Positions 7,523 through 17,301 are shown, counted from the first letter of the stretch. The stretch is DNA of 64,000 bases from SB15 sp964639245 (GCA_964639245.1 CAZXCU010000009.1:140315-204314); one strand, 5' to 3'. The notes: generated from the letters alone by a model not told the origin. Made by a program: numbers and translations.

Positions 7523-9025
7523 ATGCGTGTCAATGAGCAATTATTAGCGGTGCGCGGGTTAACAAAAACATTTACCGCTACGCCTGCATTATCAGAAGTT
7601 GATTTCAATTTATATGCCGGAGAAGTCCACGCGGTACTCGGGGAAAATGGCGCGGGGAAATCTACGCTCATCAAATTGATCACCGGGGTGCATAAAAAAG
7701 ACGCTGGCACTTTTCTTCTGGAAGGTCAAGAAATTGAACCCCGTAGCCCACGTCATGCCCAAGAATTGGGGATTAGCGCGGTCTACCAAGAAATTAATCT
7801 CATCCCCACATTGTCGGTCGCCGAAAATATCTTTCTGGGCCGCCAACCCCGACGCTTTGGCCTTGTGAATATGCAAGCGGCGAACCGACGTGCGCGTGAG
7901 CTTTTGAAAGCCTTCAATGTCGATATTGATGTCACCCGTGACCTGTCGTCCTACTCGATTGCGCTTCAGCAAATTGTGGCGATTGTACGCGGGGTCGATT
8001 TATCGGCAAAAATACTCATTCTGGATGAACCTACCTCCAGCCTAGACCGAAATGAAGTCCAAACGCTCTTTTCGGTTATCCGTTCTCTCAAAGAACGCGG
8101 TATTGGTATTTTGCTCATCACGCACTTTTTAGACCAGGTGTACGAAATTTCGGATCGTATCACGGTTTTGCGGAATGGACGCAAAGTGAGCGAACACAAA
8201 ACCTCTGAACTGCCCCGGGTTAAGCTCATCTCCGAAATGTTAGGCAAAGAACTGCTCGAAGAAACACGCGGACAGGGAAAACAACCCAGTACCGAAGCCC
8301 AAGAAAAATTCCTCGAAGTAAAAGGGTTTGCCCGTCATGGCATGATGGAATCCTTTGACTTGGTGGTGAACAAAGGTGAAATTGTCGGTCTGGCCGGGTT
8401 GTTAGGTTCAGGACGCACCGAAATCGCCCACCTCATTTTTGGTATCGCCAAAAGCGAAAAAGGCGATGCCTATGTCAAAGGGAAAAAGGCTTATTTGACC
8501 TCTCCCCGGGCAGCGGTTCGTCACGGGTTTGCCCTTTGCCCCGAAGATCGCAAGGTAGAAGCCATTATTGCTGATCTCAGTGTGCGCGAAAATATCATCC
8601 TTGCCCTGCAAGCCAAGTTAGGGTGGTTTAACTCGCTCCCGCGTAAACGGCAAGAAGAACTCGCGCAAGAAATGATTGATGCGATGCACATTGTGACACC
8701 CAACCCGGAAGCACCCATTAAAGAACTTTCCGGCGGCAACCAGCAAAAAGTCATTCTGGCGCGATGGCTGGTCTCGAATCCTGAATTTCTTATTCTGGAT
8801 GAGCCAACACGCGGGATTGATGTCGGAGCGCACGCCGAAATTATCAGCATCATCAAGCGGCTTGCGAAAGAAGGCAAAGCCATGCTCATCATTTCATCCG
8901 AACTCGCCGAAGTGGTGGATTACAGTGACCGGGTGGCGATTCTGCGTGACCGTAAAAAATTAATGGAATTGGAAGGCGAGCAAATTAGTGAGAACACGAT
9001 TATGCAAGCGATTGCCGAGAGGTAA
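7523..9025 (+). CDS. Sugar ABC transporter ATP-binding protein, two ATPase domains (YtfR-like)
   Basis: 500 residues with two fused nucleotide-binding domains. The first has Walker A GENGAGKST near residue 41 and Walker B LILDEPTSSLD. The second has the degenerate P-loop usual in this family (GLLGSGRTE), the signature LSGGNQQKVILARWL and Walker B FLILDEPTRGID. This is the arrangement of the CUT2 sugar importers (RbsA, AraG, YtfR). It powers uptake through the two permeases directly downstream; the first permease begins 2 bp after this stop codon. The weak AGG upstream fits reduced translation relative to the binding protein. Confidence 0.93.
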   Translation: MRVNEQLLAVRGLTKTFTATPALSEVDFNLYAGEVHAVLGENGAGKSTLIKLITGVHKKDAGTFLLEGQEIEPRSPRHAQELGISAVYQEINLIPTLSVAENIFLGRQPRRFGLVNMQAANRRARELLKAFNVDIDVTRDLSSYSIALQQIVAIVRGVDLSAKILILDEPTSSLDRNEVQTLFSVIRSLKERGIGILLITHFLDQVYEISDRITVLRNGRKVSEHKTSELPRVKLISEMLGKELLEETRGQGKQPSTEAQEKFLEVKGFARHGMMESFDLVVNKGEIVGLAGLLGSGRTEIAHLIFGIAKSEKGDAYVKGKKAYLTSPRAAVRHGFALCPEDRKVEAIIADLSVRENIILALQAKLGWFNSLPRKRQEELAQEMIDAMHIVTPNPEAPIKELSGGNQQKVILARWLVSNPEFLILDEPTRGIDVGAHAEIISIIKRLAKEGKAMLIISSELAEVVDYSDRVAILRDRKKLMELEGEQISENTIMQAIAER

Positions 9026-9027
9026 AC

Positions 9028-10095
9028 ATGGGTAATCAACGAACAGGGCTTTTGGGGGCTAAACTGCCTTTTTTCAAACTCAATAATCTCTTCGGGAACA
9101 ATCCCAGAGCCTTATGGACAATCTTGGCGTTAATTATTATTCTCATTGCGAATCGGATCATTTCGCCAAATTTCTTTTCCATTCGCCTTGTCAATGGGCG
9201 TTTAATTGGCAGCCTCATCAATATTATGGATGGCTCTGCCCCCATTATGCTGCTTGCGATAGGCATGACCCTTGTCATTGCCACCAAGGGCGTGGATCTT
9301 TCGGTGGGCGCAGTCATGGCAATTTGTGCGGCGGTGGCAGTGGTACTCATCAAACGGCGCGAAGATGGCGATAACAGCATTCTCTATAGTCCCGCCTTTG
9401 TGATTTTGATTGCCATTGGCGCAGGCGCATTGTGTGGCCTGTGGAATGGTATTTTGGTTGCGCTGCTGGACATCCAACCCATCATTGCCACGCTTATTTT
9501 GATGGTTGCAGGACGCGGCATTGCCCAGATGATTACGGATGGTCAATCGCCAACCTTTACCAATGAACCCTTAGCCTTTGTCGGGCGCGGGGTGATTGTG
9601 GGTGTCCCCTTCCCCATCTATCTTTCGCTGGCGGTTTTTGCTGCCATCTATTTTTTGGTGCGCTGGACATCCCTGGGTCTTTTTATTGAATCGGTGGGGA
9701 TTAATTCGCGTGCCAGCTACTACAGCGGCATCAATGCCACACTGGTCAAAATATTTGTCTATATGCTTTCCGGCGTATGTGCTGCCATTGCAGGTCTCAT
9801 TGTCGCCGGAGAAGTGAAATCTGCTGACCCGCATACCGCCGGACAATGGTCAGAACTGGATGCCATTGTTGCCGTGGTGATTGGTGGAACAACCCTCAAC
9901 GGTGGGCGCTTCCATCTCTGGCTGACCGTCATCGGTGTCTTGATTATTCAAAGTTTGCTCGCGGGGCTGTACGTGAGCGAACTCCACCCCACGGCGAACC
10001 TTGTGGTCAAAGCCATTGTAATTTTGCTGGTCTTGCTGCTTCAGTCCGAAGATTTTAGAAAATTCATCACACATCCCTTGAGGAAAAAAGCATGA
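9028..10095 (+). CDS. Sugar ABC transporter permease 1 (YtfT-like)
   Basis: 355 residues with roughly ten hydrophobic segments. It carries the CUT2 permease signatures MTLVIATKGVDLSVGAVMAI near residue 80 and ELDAIVAVVIGGTTLNGG near residue 285. GAGAGG lies before the ATG, which follows the ATPase stop by 2 bp. The last 4 nt overlap the next permease gene (ATGA), indicating translational coupling and a heteromeric channel of the YtfT/YjfF type. It sits in the cytoplasmic membrane. Confidence 0.92.
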   Translation: MGNQRTGLLGAKLPFFKLNNLFGNNPRALWTILALIIILIANRIISPNFFSIRLVNGRLIGSLINIMDGSAPIMLLAIGMTLVIATKGVDLSVGAVMAICAAVAVVLIKRREDGDNSILYSPAFVILIAIGAGALCGLWNGILVALLDIQPIIATLILMVAGRGIAQMITDGQSPTFTNEPLAFVGRGVIVGVPFPIYLSLAVFAAIYFLVRWTSLGLFIESVGINSRASYYSGINATLVKIFVYMLSGVCAAIAGLIVAGEVKSADPHTAGQWSELDAIVAVVIGGTTLNGGRFHLWLTVIGVLIIQSLLAGLYVSELHPTANLVVKAIVILLVLLLQSEDFRKFITHPLRKKA

Positions 10096-11075
10096 AATCT
10101 CGATTTTTACCCCTCATTGTGACGTTCATCGTCTTTCTTGCCCTTTATGCGTTTTGTTATTCCCGCTTTTCCAGTTTTGGCACGATGCGGGTGGTCTGCA
10201 ATTTACTCCGCGACAATGCACATGTCGGAATTGCAGCTATCGGGATGACCTTCGTTATTCTTTCCGGTGGCATTGACCTTTCGGTGGGTTCGGTCATCGG
10301 GTTTACAGGTGTGTTTTGCGCCTTGATGATTGACCGGGAAGGCTATCATCCATTGGTTGTGTTTGCGATGGTGCTGGCGCTCGGAACAACCTTTGGTGCG
10401 GTCATGGGGGTCATCATTCACCAGTTCAAAATACCAGCCTTCATAGTCACCCTCTCCGGGATGTTTTTGGCAAGGGGGATGGCTTATGTCCTCACCACTG
10501 AATCCATCCGCATCACCCATCCTTTTTATATTCGTGTCTCCAAGCTGGTGTACATCTTCCCCGACAAAGGCCGTTTTACCTTTGCGGCAGGCGCGTTTTT
10601 AGCGGTGCTGGTGCTGGCCTTTTTCATCGCCCATTTCACCCGTTTCGGACGGAATGTGTACGCGGTTGGTGGGAATGAAAATGCTGCCCTGCTATTAGGG
10701 GTTCCGGTAGGACGTACCATCATCAGCGTGTATGCGTTGAGCAGTTTTCTCGCCACATTCGCGGGGATTGTCCTTTCTTTGTCCAAACGTTCCGGCGATT
10801 CAACCATTGCCATCGGGCTTGAGCTAGATGCGATTGCAGCGGTGGTGATTGGTGGCACGCTGCTCACAGGTGGGGTTGGCTACGTCATTGGCACGTTCAT
10901 AGGGGTACTGGTGCCGGGGGTCATTCAAATTTACCTGATTTTAGACGGTCAGTTGACCCCTTGGTGGATCAAAATTGTCATTGGCGGCCTGCTCCTCCTT
11001 TTTATTGCGCTGCAAAAATTCCTTAGCACCCAGCAGAACTTCTTTGGTCTAAGGCAGCAATTTGAGACCAGCTAA
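10092..11075 (+). CDS. Sugar ABC transporter permease 2 (YjfF-like)
   Basis: 327 residues, polytopic, with MTFVILSGGIDLSVGSVIGF near residue 55 and ELDAIAAVVIGGTLLTGG near residue 245, the same two signatures as the preceding permease. It is shorter than its partner, as is usual for YjfF relative to YtfT. It overlaps the upstream permease gene by 4 nt and is followed 45 bp later by the ribulokinase gene. Together the four transporter genes form one complete importer. Confidence 0.92.
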   Translation: MKSRFLPLIVTFIVFLALYAFCYSRFSSFGTMRVVCNLLRDNAHVGIAAIGMTFVILSGGIDLSVGSVIGFTGVFCALMIDREGYHPLVVFAMVLALGTTFGAVMGVIIHQFKIPAFIVTLSGMFLARGMAYVLTTESIRITHPFYIRVSKLVYIFPDKGRFTFAAGAFLAVLVLAFFIAHFTRFGRNVYAVGGNENAALLLGVPVGRTIISVYALSSFLATFAGIVLSLSKRSGDSTIAIGLELDAIAAVVIGGTLLTGGVGYVIGTFIGVLVPGVIQIYLILDGQLTPWWIKIVIGGLLLLFIALQKFLSTQQNFFGLRQQFETS

Positions 11076-11120
11076 CCTGAGCTGACTTTCCAAATAATTT
11101 TTATGAGGGACACGAACACA

Positions 11121-12797
11121 ATGTATACGATTGGGATTGATTTTGGCACGCTTTCAGGCCGTGCGCTTCTGGTGGATGTGCGAGATGGCAGCGAAATTGC
11201 CACCGCCGTTTACGACTATCCGCACGGGGTGATGGATCAAAAGCTGCCTTCTGGAAAGTTGCTCCCGCCAGAATGGGCGCTGCAACATCCACAGGATTAT
11301 TTAGAAGTGGTATACCATACTGTTCCGGCAGTGCTACGCGAAAGCGGCATTGATCCGCAGCAGGTGGTCGGGCTGGCAACCGATTTTACAGCGAGTTCCC
11401 CCATGCCTGTAAAGCGGGATGGAACACCCCTTTGTTTTCTGCCTGACTATCAGCATGAACCCCACGCCTATGTGAAACTCTGGAAACATCACGCCAGCCA
11501 GCCACAGGCGGACAAAATTAACCAGATTGCCAAAGAACGCGGCGAAACATGGCTGTATCGCTGCGGCGGGAAATATTCCTCCGAATGGTTTTTTAGCAAG
11601 CTGCTCCAGATTTTGGAAGAAAATCCGGCGGTTTACGAAGCGGTTGACTGCTTTGTTGAAAGTGCCGATTGGATTATCTGGCAGTTGACCGGACAACTTG
11701 CCCGCAATACCTGTACAGCCGGCTACAAAATGCTGTTTCAAGATGGGCAATATCCTTCTGAGGACTACTTTGCCGCTTTGAATCCCCAGATGCGGCACGT
11801 CATTGAGGAAAAAGTCTGGGGTAGCTTCGCGCCGTTGGGGTCAAAAGTAGGCGGGTTACGGCCTGAAATTGCTGAAAAAATCGGGCTGCCAGCCGGAATT
11901 GCGGTTGCAGCAGGCAATGTAGACGCGCATGTCACCGCCCCCGCTACCCGAGCCACCCAAGCGGGTACCATGGTCATGATTATGGGGACATCAACCTGCC
12001 ATGTCATGTCCGGCGATAGTTTTCAGGTGGTTGAGGGCATGTGCGGCGTGGTGGATGGCGGCATCGTGGATGGGTTGTATGGCTACGAGGCCGGTCAATC
12101 CGGTGTGGGCGATATTTTCGCGTGGTTTGTTGACCATGCAGTTCCGCCTGAATATCACGCCGCCGCACAGCAGGCAGGTTTAAATTTGCATGTGTATCTG
12201 GAAGCCGAAGCCGCCAAACAAAAACCGGGCGAACATGGCCTTGTGGCGCTGGATTGGTGGAATGGCAATCGCTCCACCCTCGTGGATACGGAGTTGAGTG
12301 GGCTGCTGCTGGGCATGACCCTGGCAACCCGCGCTCCTGATATTTACCGCGCATTAATCGAATCGACGGCCTATGGGACTCGTGAAATCATTGAAGCCTT
12401 TGAATCACAGGGCATCATGGTCAAGGCACTGGTGGCGGCAGGGGGGTTGCCAGATAAAAACGCGCTGCTTGTCCAGATTTACGCCGATGTAACAGGTCGA
12501 CCTATCCATATCGCGGGTTCAGCCCAAGCCCCTGCCCTTGGTTCCGCGATTCATGCGGCGGTAGCGGCGGGAGTGTACCCTGATATTCATCTTGCGGCTG
12601 AATCAATGGGCAAGCTCAAAGCAGAACCTGTCCTCCCGATTCCTGAGCATAAAGCCGTTTATGACCAGCTCTATGCGGAATACAAAAAACTTTATGACAC
12701 TTTCGGACGCGGGGCGAATCCCGCCATGAAACGGCTCAAACATATCCGTAATGCGGTAAAAGAAGGGAACGAACATGCTGTTGGACAACCTGCGTGA
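11121..12797 (+). CDS. araB: Ribulokinase
   Basis: 558 residues. It is an FGGY-family sugar kinase with the N-terminal phosphate-binding loop TIGIDFGTLSGRALLV, the ribulokinase-type DFTASSPMPV region near residue 90, and MIMGTSTCHVM and AAGGLPDKNALLVQIYADV in the C-terminal ATP-binding half. It phosphorylates L-ribulose to L-ribulose 5-phosphate. The start at 11121 has GAGGG 11 nt upstream and places the fold at residue 2; an ATG at 11103 lacks a ribosome-binding site. The 3' end overlaps araD by 23 bp. Confidence 0.93.
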   Translation: MYTIGIDFGTLSGRALLVDVRDGSEIATAVYDYPHGVMDQKLPSGKLLPPEWALQHPQDYLEVVYHTVPAVLRESGIDPQQVVGLATDFTASSPMPVKRDGTPLCFLPDYQHEPHAYVKLWKHHASQPQADKINQIAKERGETWLYRCGGKYSSEWFFSKLLQILEENPAVYEAVDCFVESADWIIWQLTGQLARNTCTAGYKMLFQDGQYPSEDYFAALNPQMRHVIEEKVWGSFAPLGSKVGGLRPEIAEKIGLPAGIAVAAGNVDAHVTAPATRATQAGTMVMIMGTSTCHVMSGDSFQVVEGMCGVVDGGIVDGLYGYEAGQSGVGDIFAWFVDHAVPPEYHAAAQQAGLNLHVYLEAEAAKQKPGEHGLVALDWWNGNRSTLVDTELSGLLLGMTLATRAPDIYRALIESTAYGTREIIEAFESQGIMVKALVAAGGLPDKNALLVQIYADVTGRPIHIAGSAQAPALGSAIHAAVAAGVYPDIHLAAESMGKLKAEPVLPIPEHKAVYDQLYAEYKKLYDTFGRGANPAMKRLKHIRNAVKEGNEHAVGQPA

Positions 12798-13425
12798 GCG
12801 CGTTTGCGCCCTTCATGCGGAACTCCCCAAAAATCATTTAGTGGCGTGGACGAGTGGCAACATCAGCGCCCGTGACCATGAAACAGGCTTAATTGTCATT
12901 AAACCTAGCGGGATAACTTTTGAGAAGTTAACCCCGCAGAATATGGTCGTGGTAGATATAAACGGTCAAGTTGTAGAGGGGGACTATAAACCATCCTCAG
13001 ACACGGCTTCTCATTGTTATATCTATCGGCATTTACCGGAAATTTATGGAATTACCCACACCCATTCGCGCTATGCAACCGCCTTTGCCGTTACCGGGCA
13101 AGCGATTCCCTGTCTCACCACCGCCATGGGTGATGAATTTGGTGGTTCCATTCCCTGTGGTGGCTTTGCGCTCATCGGGGGGGAACAAATTGGTCAGGTG
13201 GTGGTAGAAACCCTGCGGGGAAGCCGCAGCCCGGCCTGCCTGCTGCAAAATCACGGCGTTTTCACCGTAGGGGCCTCCCCGGATGCGGCGGTCAAAGCAG
13301 CGGTGATGACCGAAGATAATGCGGCGATTGCGTGGACATCCATGCAGCTTGGCACCCCCATCCCGATTGCCACCGAGGATATAGATAAACTTTACCAACG
13401 CTATCAACACGAATACGGACAATAG
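12775..13425 (+). CDS. araD: L-ribulose-5-phosphate 4-epimerase
   Basis: 216 residues. It is a class II aldolase/epimerase with the substrate loop WTSGNISARD, the zinc ligands in THTHSRYATAFA near residue 95, and LQNHGVFTVG near residue 157. It converts L-ribulose 5-phosphate to D-xylulose 5-phosphate, which feeds the pentose phosphate pathway. AAGGG precedes the ATG, which lies inside the end of araB. It is the third step of the pathway, with the kinase before it and the isomerase after it. Confidence 0.93.
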   Translation: MLLDNLRERVCALHAELPKNHLVAWTSGNISARDHETGLIVIKPSGITFEKLTPQNMVVVDINGQVVEGDYKPSSDTASHCYIYRHLPEIYGITHTHSRYATAFAVTGQAIPCLTTAMGDEFGGSIPCGGFALIGGEQIGQVVVETLRGSRSPACLLQNHGVFTVGASPDAAVKAAVMTEDNAAIAWTSMQLGTPIPIATEDIDKLYQRYQHEYGQ

Positions 13426-13449
13426 AACGTTTTTGAAAGGTCTCCTTTG

Positions 13450-14949
13450 ATGATAACGCTTAATAACTATGAGGTTTGGTTTCTGACGGGAAGTCAGCAT
13501 CTTTATGGCGCACAGGCGATTGAGCAAGTGGCACGTCATTCAGAAGAAATTGTGTATACGCTGGATAATGCGGCGGTGATTCCTACAAAAATTGTATGCA
13601 AACCCGTTTTGACCACGCCCGAAGAAATCCTCTCAATTTGCTTAGCAGCAAATGCCGCGCCACACTGTGTCGGGGTCATCGTATGGATGCACACCTTCTC
13701 CCCTGCCAAAAATTGGATTGCGGGTCTAGCTGCACTCAAGAAACCCCTTGCCCATCTCCATACCCAATATAATCAGGACATTCCGTGGGCAGATATTGAT
13801 ATGGATTTTATGAATCTGAATCAAGCCGCCCATGGGGATCGAGAATTTGGCTTTATTGCTACGCGGATGCGCCTGAATCGCAAAGTCATTGCCGGATACT
13901 GGCAAGACCCACAGGTGCAAAATGAAATCGCAGTTTGGACACGGGCTGCCTGTGCATGGCATGATACGCAGGGTCTCAAAGTTGCCCGTTTTGGCGATAA
14001 CATGCGTTCAGTTGCGGTCACAGAAGGCGATAAAGTTGAAGCGCAAATGCAATTTGGCTATCAAGTTTATGGCTATGGCATTGGCGATCTTGTTGCGCTG
14101 ATGCAGCAGGTGACGGAATCTGAAGTAGCGGCGCTGGTCAAAGACTACGAAGCACAGTATGAAATTGCCGCCGATTTGCGGAGTGGTGGGCAACGACACG
14201 CCGCAATTCAAGAAGCAGCGCGTATTGAACTTGGAATGCGGAGATTTTTAGAATCAGGCGGGTTCAAAGCCTTCACCACCACCTTTGAAGATTTATACGG
14301 ATTGCCACAACTCCCCGGTTTGGCGGTTCAGCGCTTGATGGCGGATGGGTACGGGTTCGGGGCCGAAGGGGATTGGAAAACCGCTGCCCTGCTCCGCGCC
14401 ATGAAAGTGATGAGTGAAGGTTTAGAGGGCGGAACTTCCTTCATGGAGGACTACACCTATCACCTCAACCCCGCAGGCATGAAAGTATTGGGCGCACATA
14501 TGCTGGAAGTTTGCCCGACTATCGCCGCCGGAACCCCCCGCTTAGAAGTCCATCCCCTTTCGATTGGGGGCAAGGCTGACCCGGCTCGCTTGGTTTTTGA
14601 TACCCGTCCCGGAGCAGCGCTAAATGCCTCGATTATTGATATGGGCAATCGTTTTCGGATGGTCGTCAACGAAGTGGATGTTGTACCATCGGATGCCCCC
14701 CTCCCTAAATTACCGGTGGCTCGCGCACTCTGGGTTCCACAACCCGATTTAAAGGTTGCCACCACCGCATGGATTTATGCAGGCGGAGCGCATCATACCG
14801 GCTTTAGTCAGGCCCTTACGAGCAGCCATCTTGCCGACTTTGCAGAAATGGCTGGCATCGAATTTGTCTTGATTGATCAACATACCCGTCTTGGGCAATT
14901 CAAGAAAGAATTACAGTGGAGTGAGGTGAGTTTCGCCTTTACCTTATAG
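13450..14949 (+). CDS. araA: L-arabinose isomerase
   Basis: 499 residues, the usual length for AraA. It starts NNYEVWFLTGSQHLYG and contains WMHTFSPAKNWI, LHTQYNQDIPW, the catalytic region GGTSFMEDYTYHL, and a C-terminal GGAHHTGFSQALT. It isomerises L-arabinose to L-ribulose with a divalent metal, the first catabolic step. AAAGG lies 9 nt before the ATG at 13450; the frame also opens with a TTG at 13447. It closes the transport and catabolic operon that begins at 6435. Confidence 0.95.
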   Translation: MITLNNYEVWFLTGSQHLYGAQAIEQVARHSEEIVYTLDNAAVIPTKIVCKPVLTTPEEILSICLAANAAPHCVGVIVWMHTFSPAKNWIAGLAALKKPLAHLHTQYNQDIPWADIDMDFMNLNQAAHGDREFGFIATRMRLNRKVIAGYWQDPQVQNEIAVWTRAACAWHDTQGLKVARFGDNMRSVAVTEGDKVEAQMQFGYQVYGYGIGDLVALMQQVTESEVAALVKDYEAQYEIAADLRSGGQRHAAIQEAARIELGMRRFLESGGFKAFTTTFEDLYGLPQLPGLAVQRLMADGYGFGAEGDWKTAALLRAMKVMSEGLEGGTSFMEDYTYHLNPAGMKVLGAHMLEVCPTIAAGTPRLEVHPLSIGGKADPARLVFDTRPGAALNASIIDMGNRFRMVVNEVDVVPSDAPLPKLPVARALWVPQPDLKVATTAWIYAGGAHHTGFSQALTSSHLADFAEMAGIEFVLIDQHTRLGQFKKELQWSEVSFAFTL

Positions 14950-14992
14950 TAGGTTCGAGGTTTTTTAAAAAACACGGACGCAGTAGGTTATC

Positions 14993-15066
14993 ATGGAGAA
15001 AGCAAGGCGATTGCTCATACACTTTTCGCTTATGTGGAAGGTGTGGCATTGTTTTGCTTTCTCCAT
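14993..15066. repeat. 13-bp inverted repeat after araA
   Basis: ATGGAGAAAGCAA (14993-15005) and its perfect inverse complement TTGCTTTCTCCAT (15054-15066) enclose 48 bp with further weaker pairing (ACACTTTTC with GAAGGTGT). TTTTTTAAAAAA precedes it at 14961-14972. It lies between the convergent araA and PsbP-like genes and could act as a transcription end or be the remains of a mini-element. No target duplication was found. Confidence 0.5.
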
Positions 15067-15130
15067 AAGAGCGTACCAGAGGAATATCAGCCAATAAAGC
15101 TCAATAAACCCGCCCTCGCCGTGATACCCC

Positions 15131-16660
15131 TTACTCTTCCGGGCGCTCCATTGTGCGGGCAATCACGGGCAAAATCTCACGGTAGGCGCTGAGTTCCCCG
15201 CCCGGCGCACCACAAAACATGACCACCACCCCATTTTCAATCGGAATCAGGTAGCCTACCGTTTCAATTTCCGGGTTGACCGCCTCCCACTGAATCAGCG
15301 TTTTCCCGTCCATGTCAATTTCAACGGGGTCACTAAAATCAAAGTCCAATTCGCCAAAAATGGTGCTGATGACCGCCTCTGCCACTTTCAACGGCTCGGT
15401 TTTGACATCAATTCCCTGTGCAGCGATGAAATCGTTATTGAGCAGCAAAATTTGTAATTCACCGGAGGCAGGCGGGGCAACCACAATCGCCCTGTCCAGC
15501 GCATCGGGGGAATTGGCAATATACGCCGTGCCTTCGACAGTTTCCGCCACCGCCCACCCCGCCGGCAGTTGAAATTGGAGCGTTTCGGCGCTCAAGAGAA
15601 CTGTTTGTTCAAGCGGTGTGTCGGCGCTGATGGCGGGAATTTCTACTACTTCCACCACCACATCAAATTGTAAACTGGCGAGTATCCCTTCAAAGGTGGG
15701 TTCATATTGAATCAGTTCGACCATCGGCCCGGCAAACAGCATCATGCCAATACCCTTGTCCGTTTCAATCATATAGATATACGCTTCAAGGTCGGTGCTG
15801 TTGATTCCGGCGGTGACATAGGCGCTGCGGGTACTGATGGTGATGGGAATGGCTTCTTCAAAAATGATGTCCTGTGAAAAAATCGTCGGGATTTGCACAG
15901 CCACCTCCAGCAGCGACGCATCGGACGGAAAACCCAGCGTGTTGGTCAAAAATTCGGGGGGATACACCGTCGCCTGCATGACTCCCGACGTTCCCACATA
16001 CGACCCCGCCGCCGCTTCACTGTTCGCCACAAAATACGTTCCCGGTTCAGCAGACTCCGCCACGATCCAGCCCGCCGGATAATTAAATTGGAGTGAGCCA
16101 TCCGGCGCGGTAAATGTCTGAACAAGCGGTTGCATGGCGGCGTTGCTGTTTAAGGCACTCCCCATCATCGCCAGCAAATTCGCGTCAAGTTGTGTTTGTT
16201 CTTCGCCGAACGTGTCCACCATCAACAACGCGACTCCGTTGCCTGTGTTAAACGCCACCGCCAAGCGCTGCCCATAGTCGGTGGGCGCTGTCGCTTGAAT
16301 CGCCTCCGTCAGCGGATAATCCACCGCGTCGGCATAGTCGCCATCCAACAGCACAAGGGCTAACACATCAGGCGGTTCGGCCTGAACCTTGATGCCATTA
16401 AAACGGGCAAGATAGGCGGGTGTAAAAATTGTCCCCAAGACATCCCCACTGACCTGCACCCCGTTTTCCATTGCGCTTTCGTTGGTGGCAAACGAAATCC
16501 GTCCCGCCACACTTTCTAAAATCAGCCATTCGGCGGGGTAATCGAAAGAAAACAAGCCATCCTTAGAGGAATACGTAAGGGTGGACTCCTCCGATTGACC
16601 CGCCACCCGGGATACCAGCAGCACAAGGAGCGTTATCAGCACAAGGGATTTTTTAGTCAT
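15131..16660 (-). CDS. Secreted protein with three PsbP-like repeats
   Basis: 509 residues. A signal peptide (MTKKSLVLITLLVLLVSRVAGQ) is followed by three tandem domains of about 150 residues, each opening with a related motif: GLFSFDYPAEWLILES near 33, GSLQFNYPAGWIVAES near 190 and ETLQFQLPAGWAVAET near 355. The motif resembles PsbP/DUF1795-type domains, common in exported Chloroflexota proteins. AGGAAA lies ahead of the start. No catalytic residues are evident, and the gene is not in an operon. Internal triplication is clear from the repeated openings; the function is unknown. Confidence 0.75.
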   Translation of the reverse strand: MTKKSLVLITLLVLLVSRVAGQSEESTLTYSSKDGLFSFDYPAEWLILESVAGRISFATNESAMENGVQVSGDVLGTIFTPAYLARFNGIKVQAEPPDVLALVLLDGDYADAVDYPLTEAIQATAPTDYGQRLAVAFNTGNGVALLMVDTFGEEQTQLDANLLAMMGSALNSNAAMQPLVQTFTAPDGSLQFNYPAGWIVAESAEPGTYFVANSEAAAGSYVGTSGVMQATVYPPEFLTNTLGFPSDASLLEVAVQIPTIFSQDIIFEEAIPITISTRSAYVTAGINSTDLEAYIYMIETDKGIGMMLFAGPMVELIQYEPTFEGILASLQFDVVVEVVEIPAISADTPLEQTVLLSAETLQFQLPAGWAVAETVEGTAYIANSPDALDRAIVVAPPASGELQILLLNNDFIAAQGIDVKTEPLKVAEAVISTIFGELDFDFSDPVEIDMDGKTLIQWEAVNPEIETVGYLIPIENGVVVMFCGAPGGELSAYREILPVIARTMERPEE

Positions 16661-16755
16661 GGGTTTCCTGCATCTTTCTGCATCAGCAAAACAATCATAA
16701 GGCAGAATAACCTCGCAGGCTATGTTATAATTTTGTCAGAGGAGGAGGCAAAAAG

Positions 16756-17301
16756 ATGCTTGCACCCGCAAAAATCATGACCGTCGAAGCATTTGATACG
16801 CTGGCTGAACAGTCCGACGAACGGCTCGAATTGATTGGAGGGGAGATTGTCACCTTGCCGAACAATGCGTATTCATCAGAGATAGCTTATAACATTGGTT
16901 TTCTGATTAAATTGTACCTGTACCAAAACAAGCTCAAAGGTCATGTCACCGGAGAAGGCGGCGGCTATCAAGTGCAAGGGGAACGGTATGCCCCGGATGT
17001 CGCGTATCTGTCCGCCGATAAACAGCCGGAACTGGATAAAAAAGGCTATAACTCGGTTGCGCCGGAACTCGCGGTGGAAGTCATCTCCCCTTCGGATAAG
17101 GAAAAAAATTTACGCATTAAATTAAATAACTACCTCTTGGCGGGAACAACCGTCTGGGTGGTGGACACCGATGCCAAAACCGTTGAGGTGTATACGCCCA
17201 ATCAAGCGCCGCAAATTGTGCGGGCAGATGGCACGCTGACAGGCGGAAATTTTTTACCCGGCTTCACCCTCGCTGTGAAAGAGATTTTCACACAGGAGTA
17301 A
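16756..17301 (+). CDS. Uma2 family (DUF820) PD-(D/E)XK nuclease-like protein
   Basis: 181 residues. It follows the Uma2 pattern: RLELIGGEIV near residue 24, YAPDVAYLS with Asp81, LAVEVISPSD with Glu108, then LRIKLNNYLLAGTTVWVVD and a C-terminal FLPGFTLAVKEIF. The family has a restriction-endonuclease-like fold and is expanded in Cyanobacteria and Chloroflexota; its biological role is unsettled. GGAGGAGG precedes the ATG, and a TATAAT at about 16726 gives a plain promoter. It stands alone between two unrelated genes. Confidence 0.85.
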   Translation: MLAPAKIMTVEAFDTLAEQSDERLELIGGEIVTLPNNAYSSEIAYNIGFLIKLYLYQNKLKGHVTGEGGGYQVQGERYAPDVAYLSADKQPELDKKGYNSVAPELAVEVISPSDKEKNLRIKLNNYLLAGTTVWVVDTDAKTVEVYTPNQAPQIVRADGTLTGGNFLPGFTLAVKEIFTQE

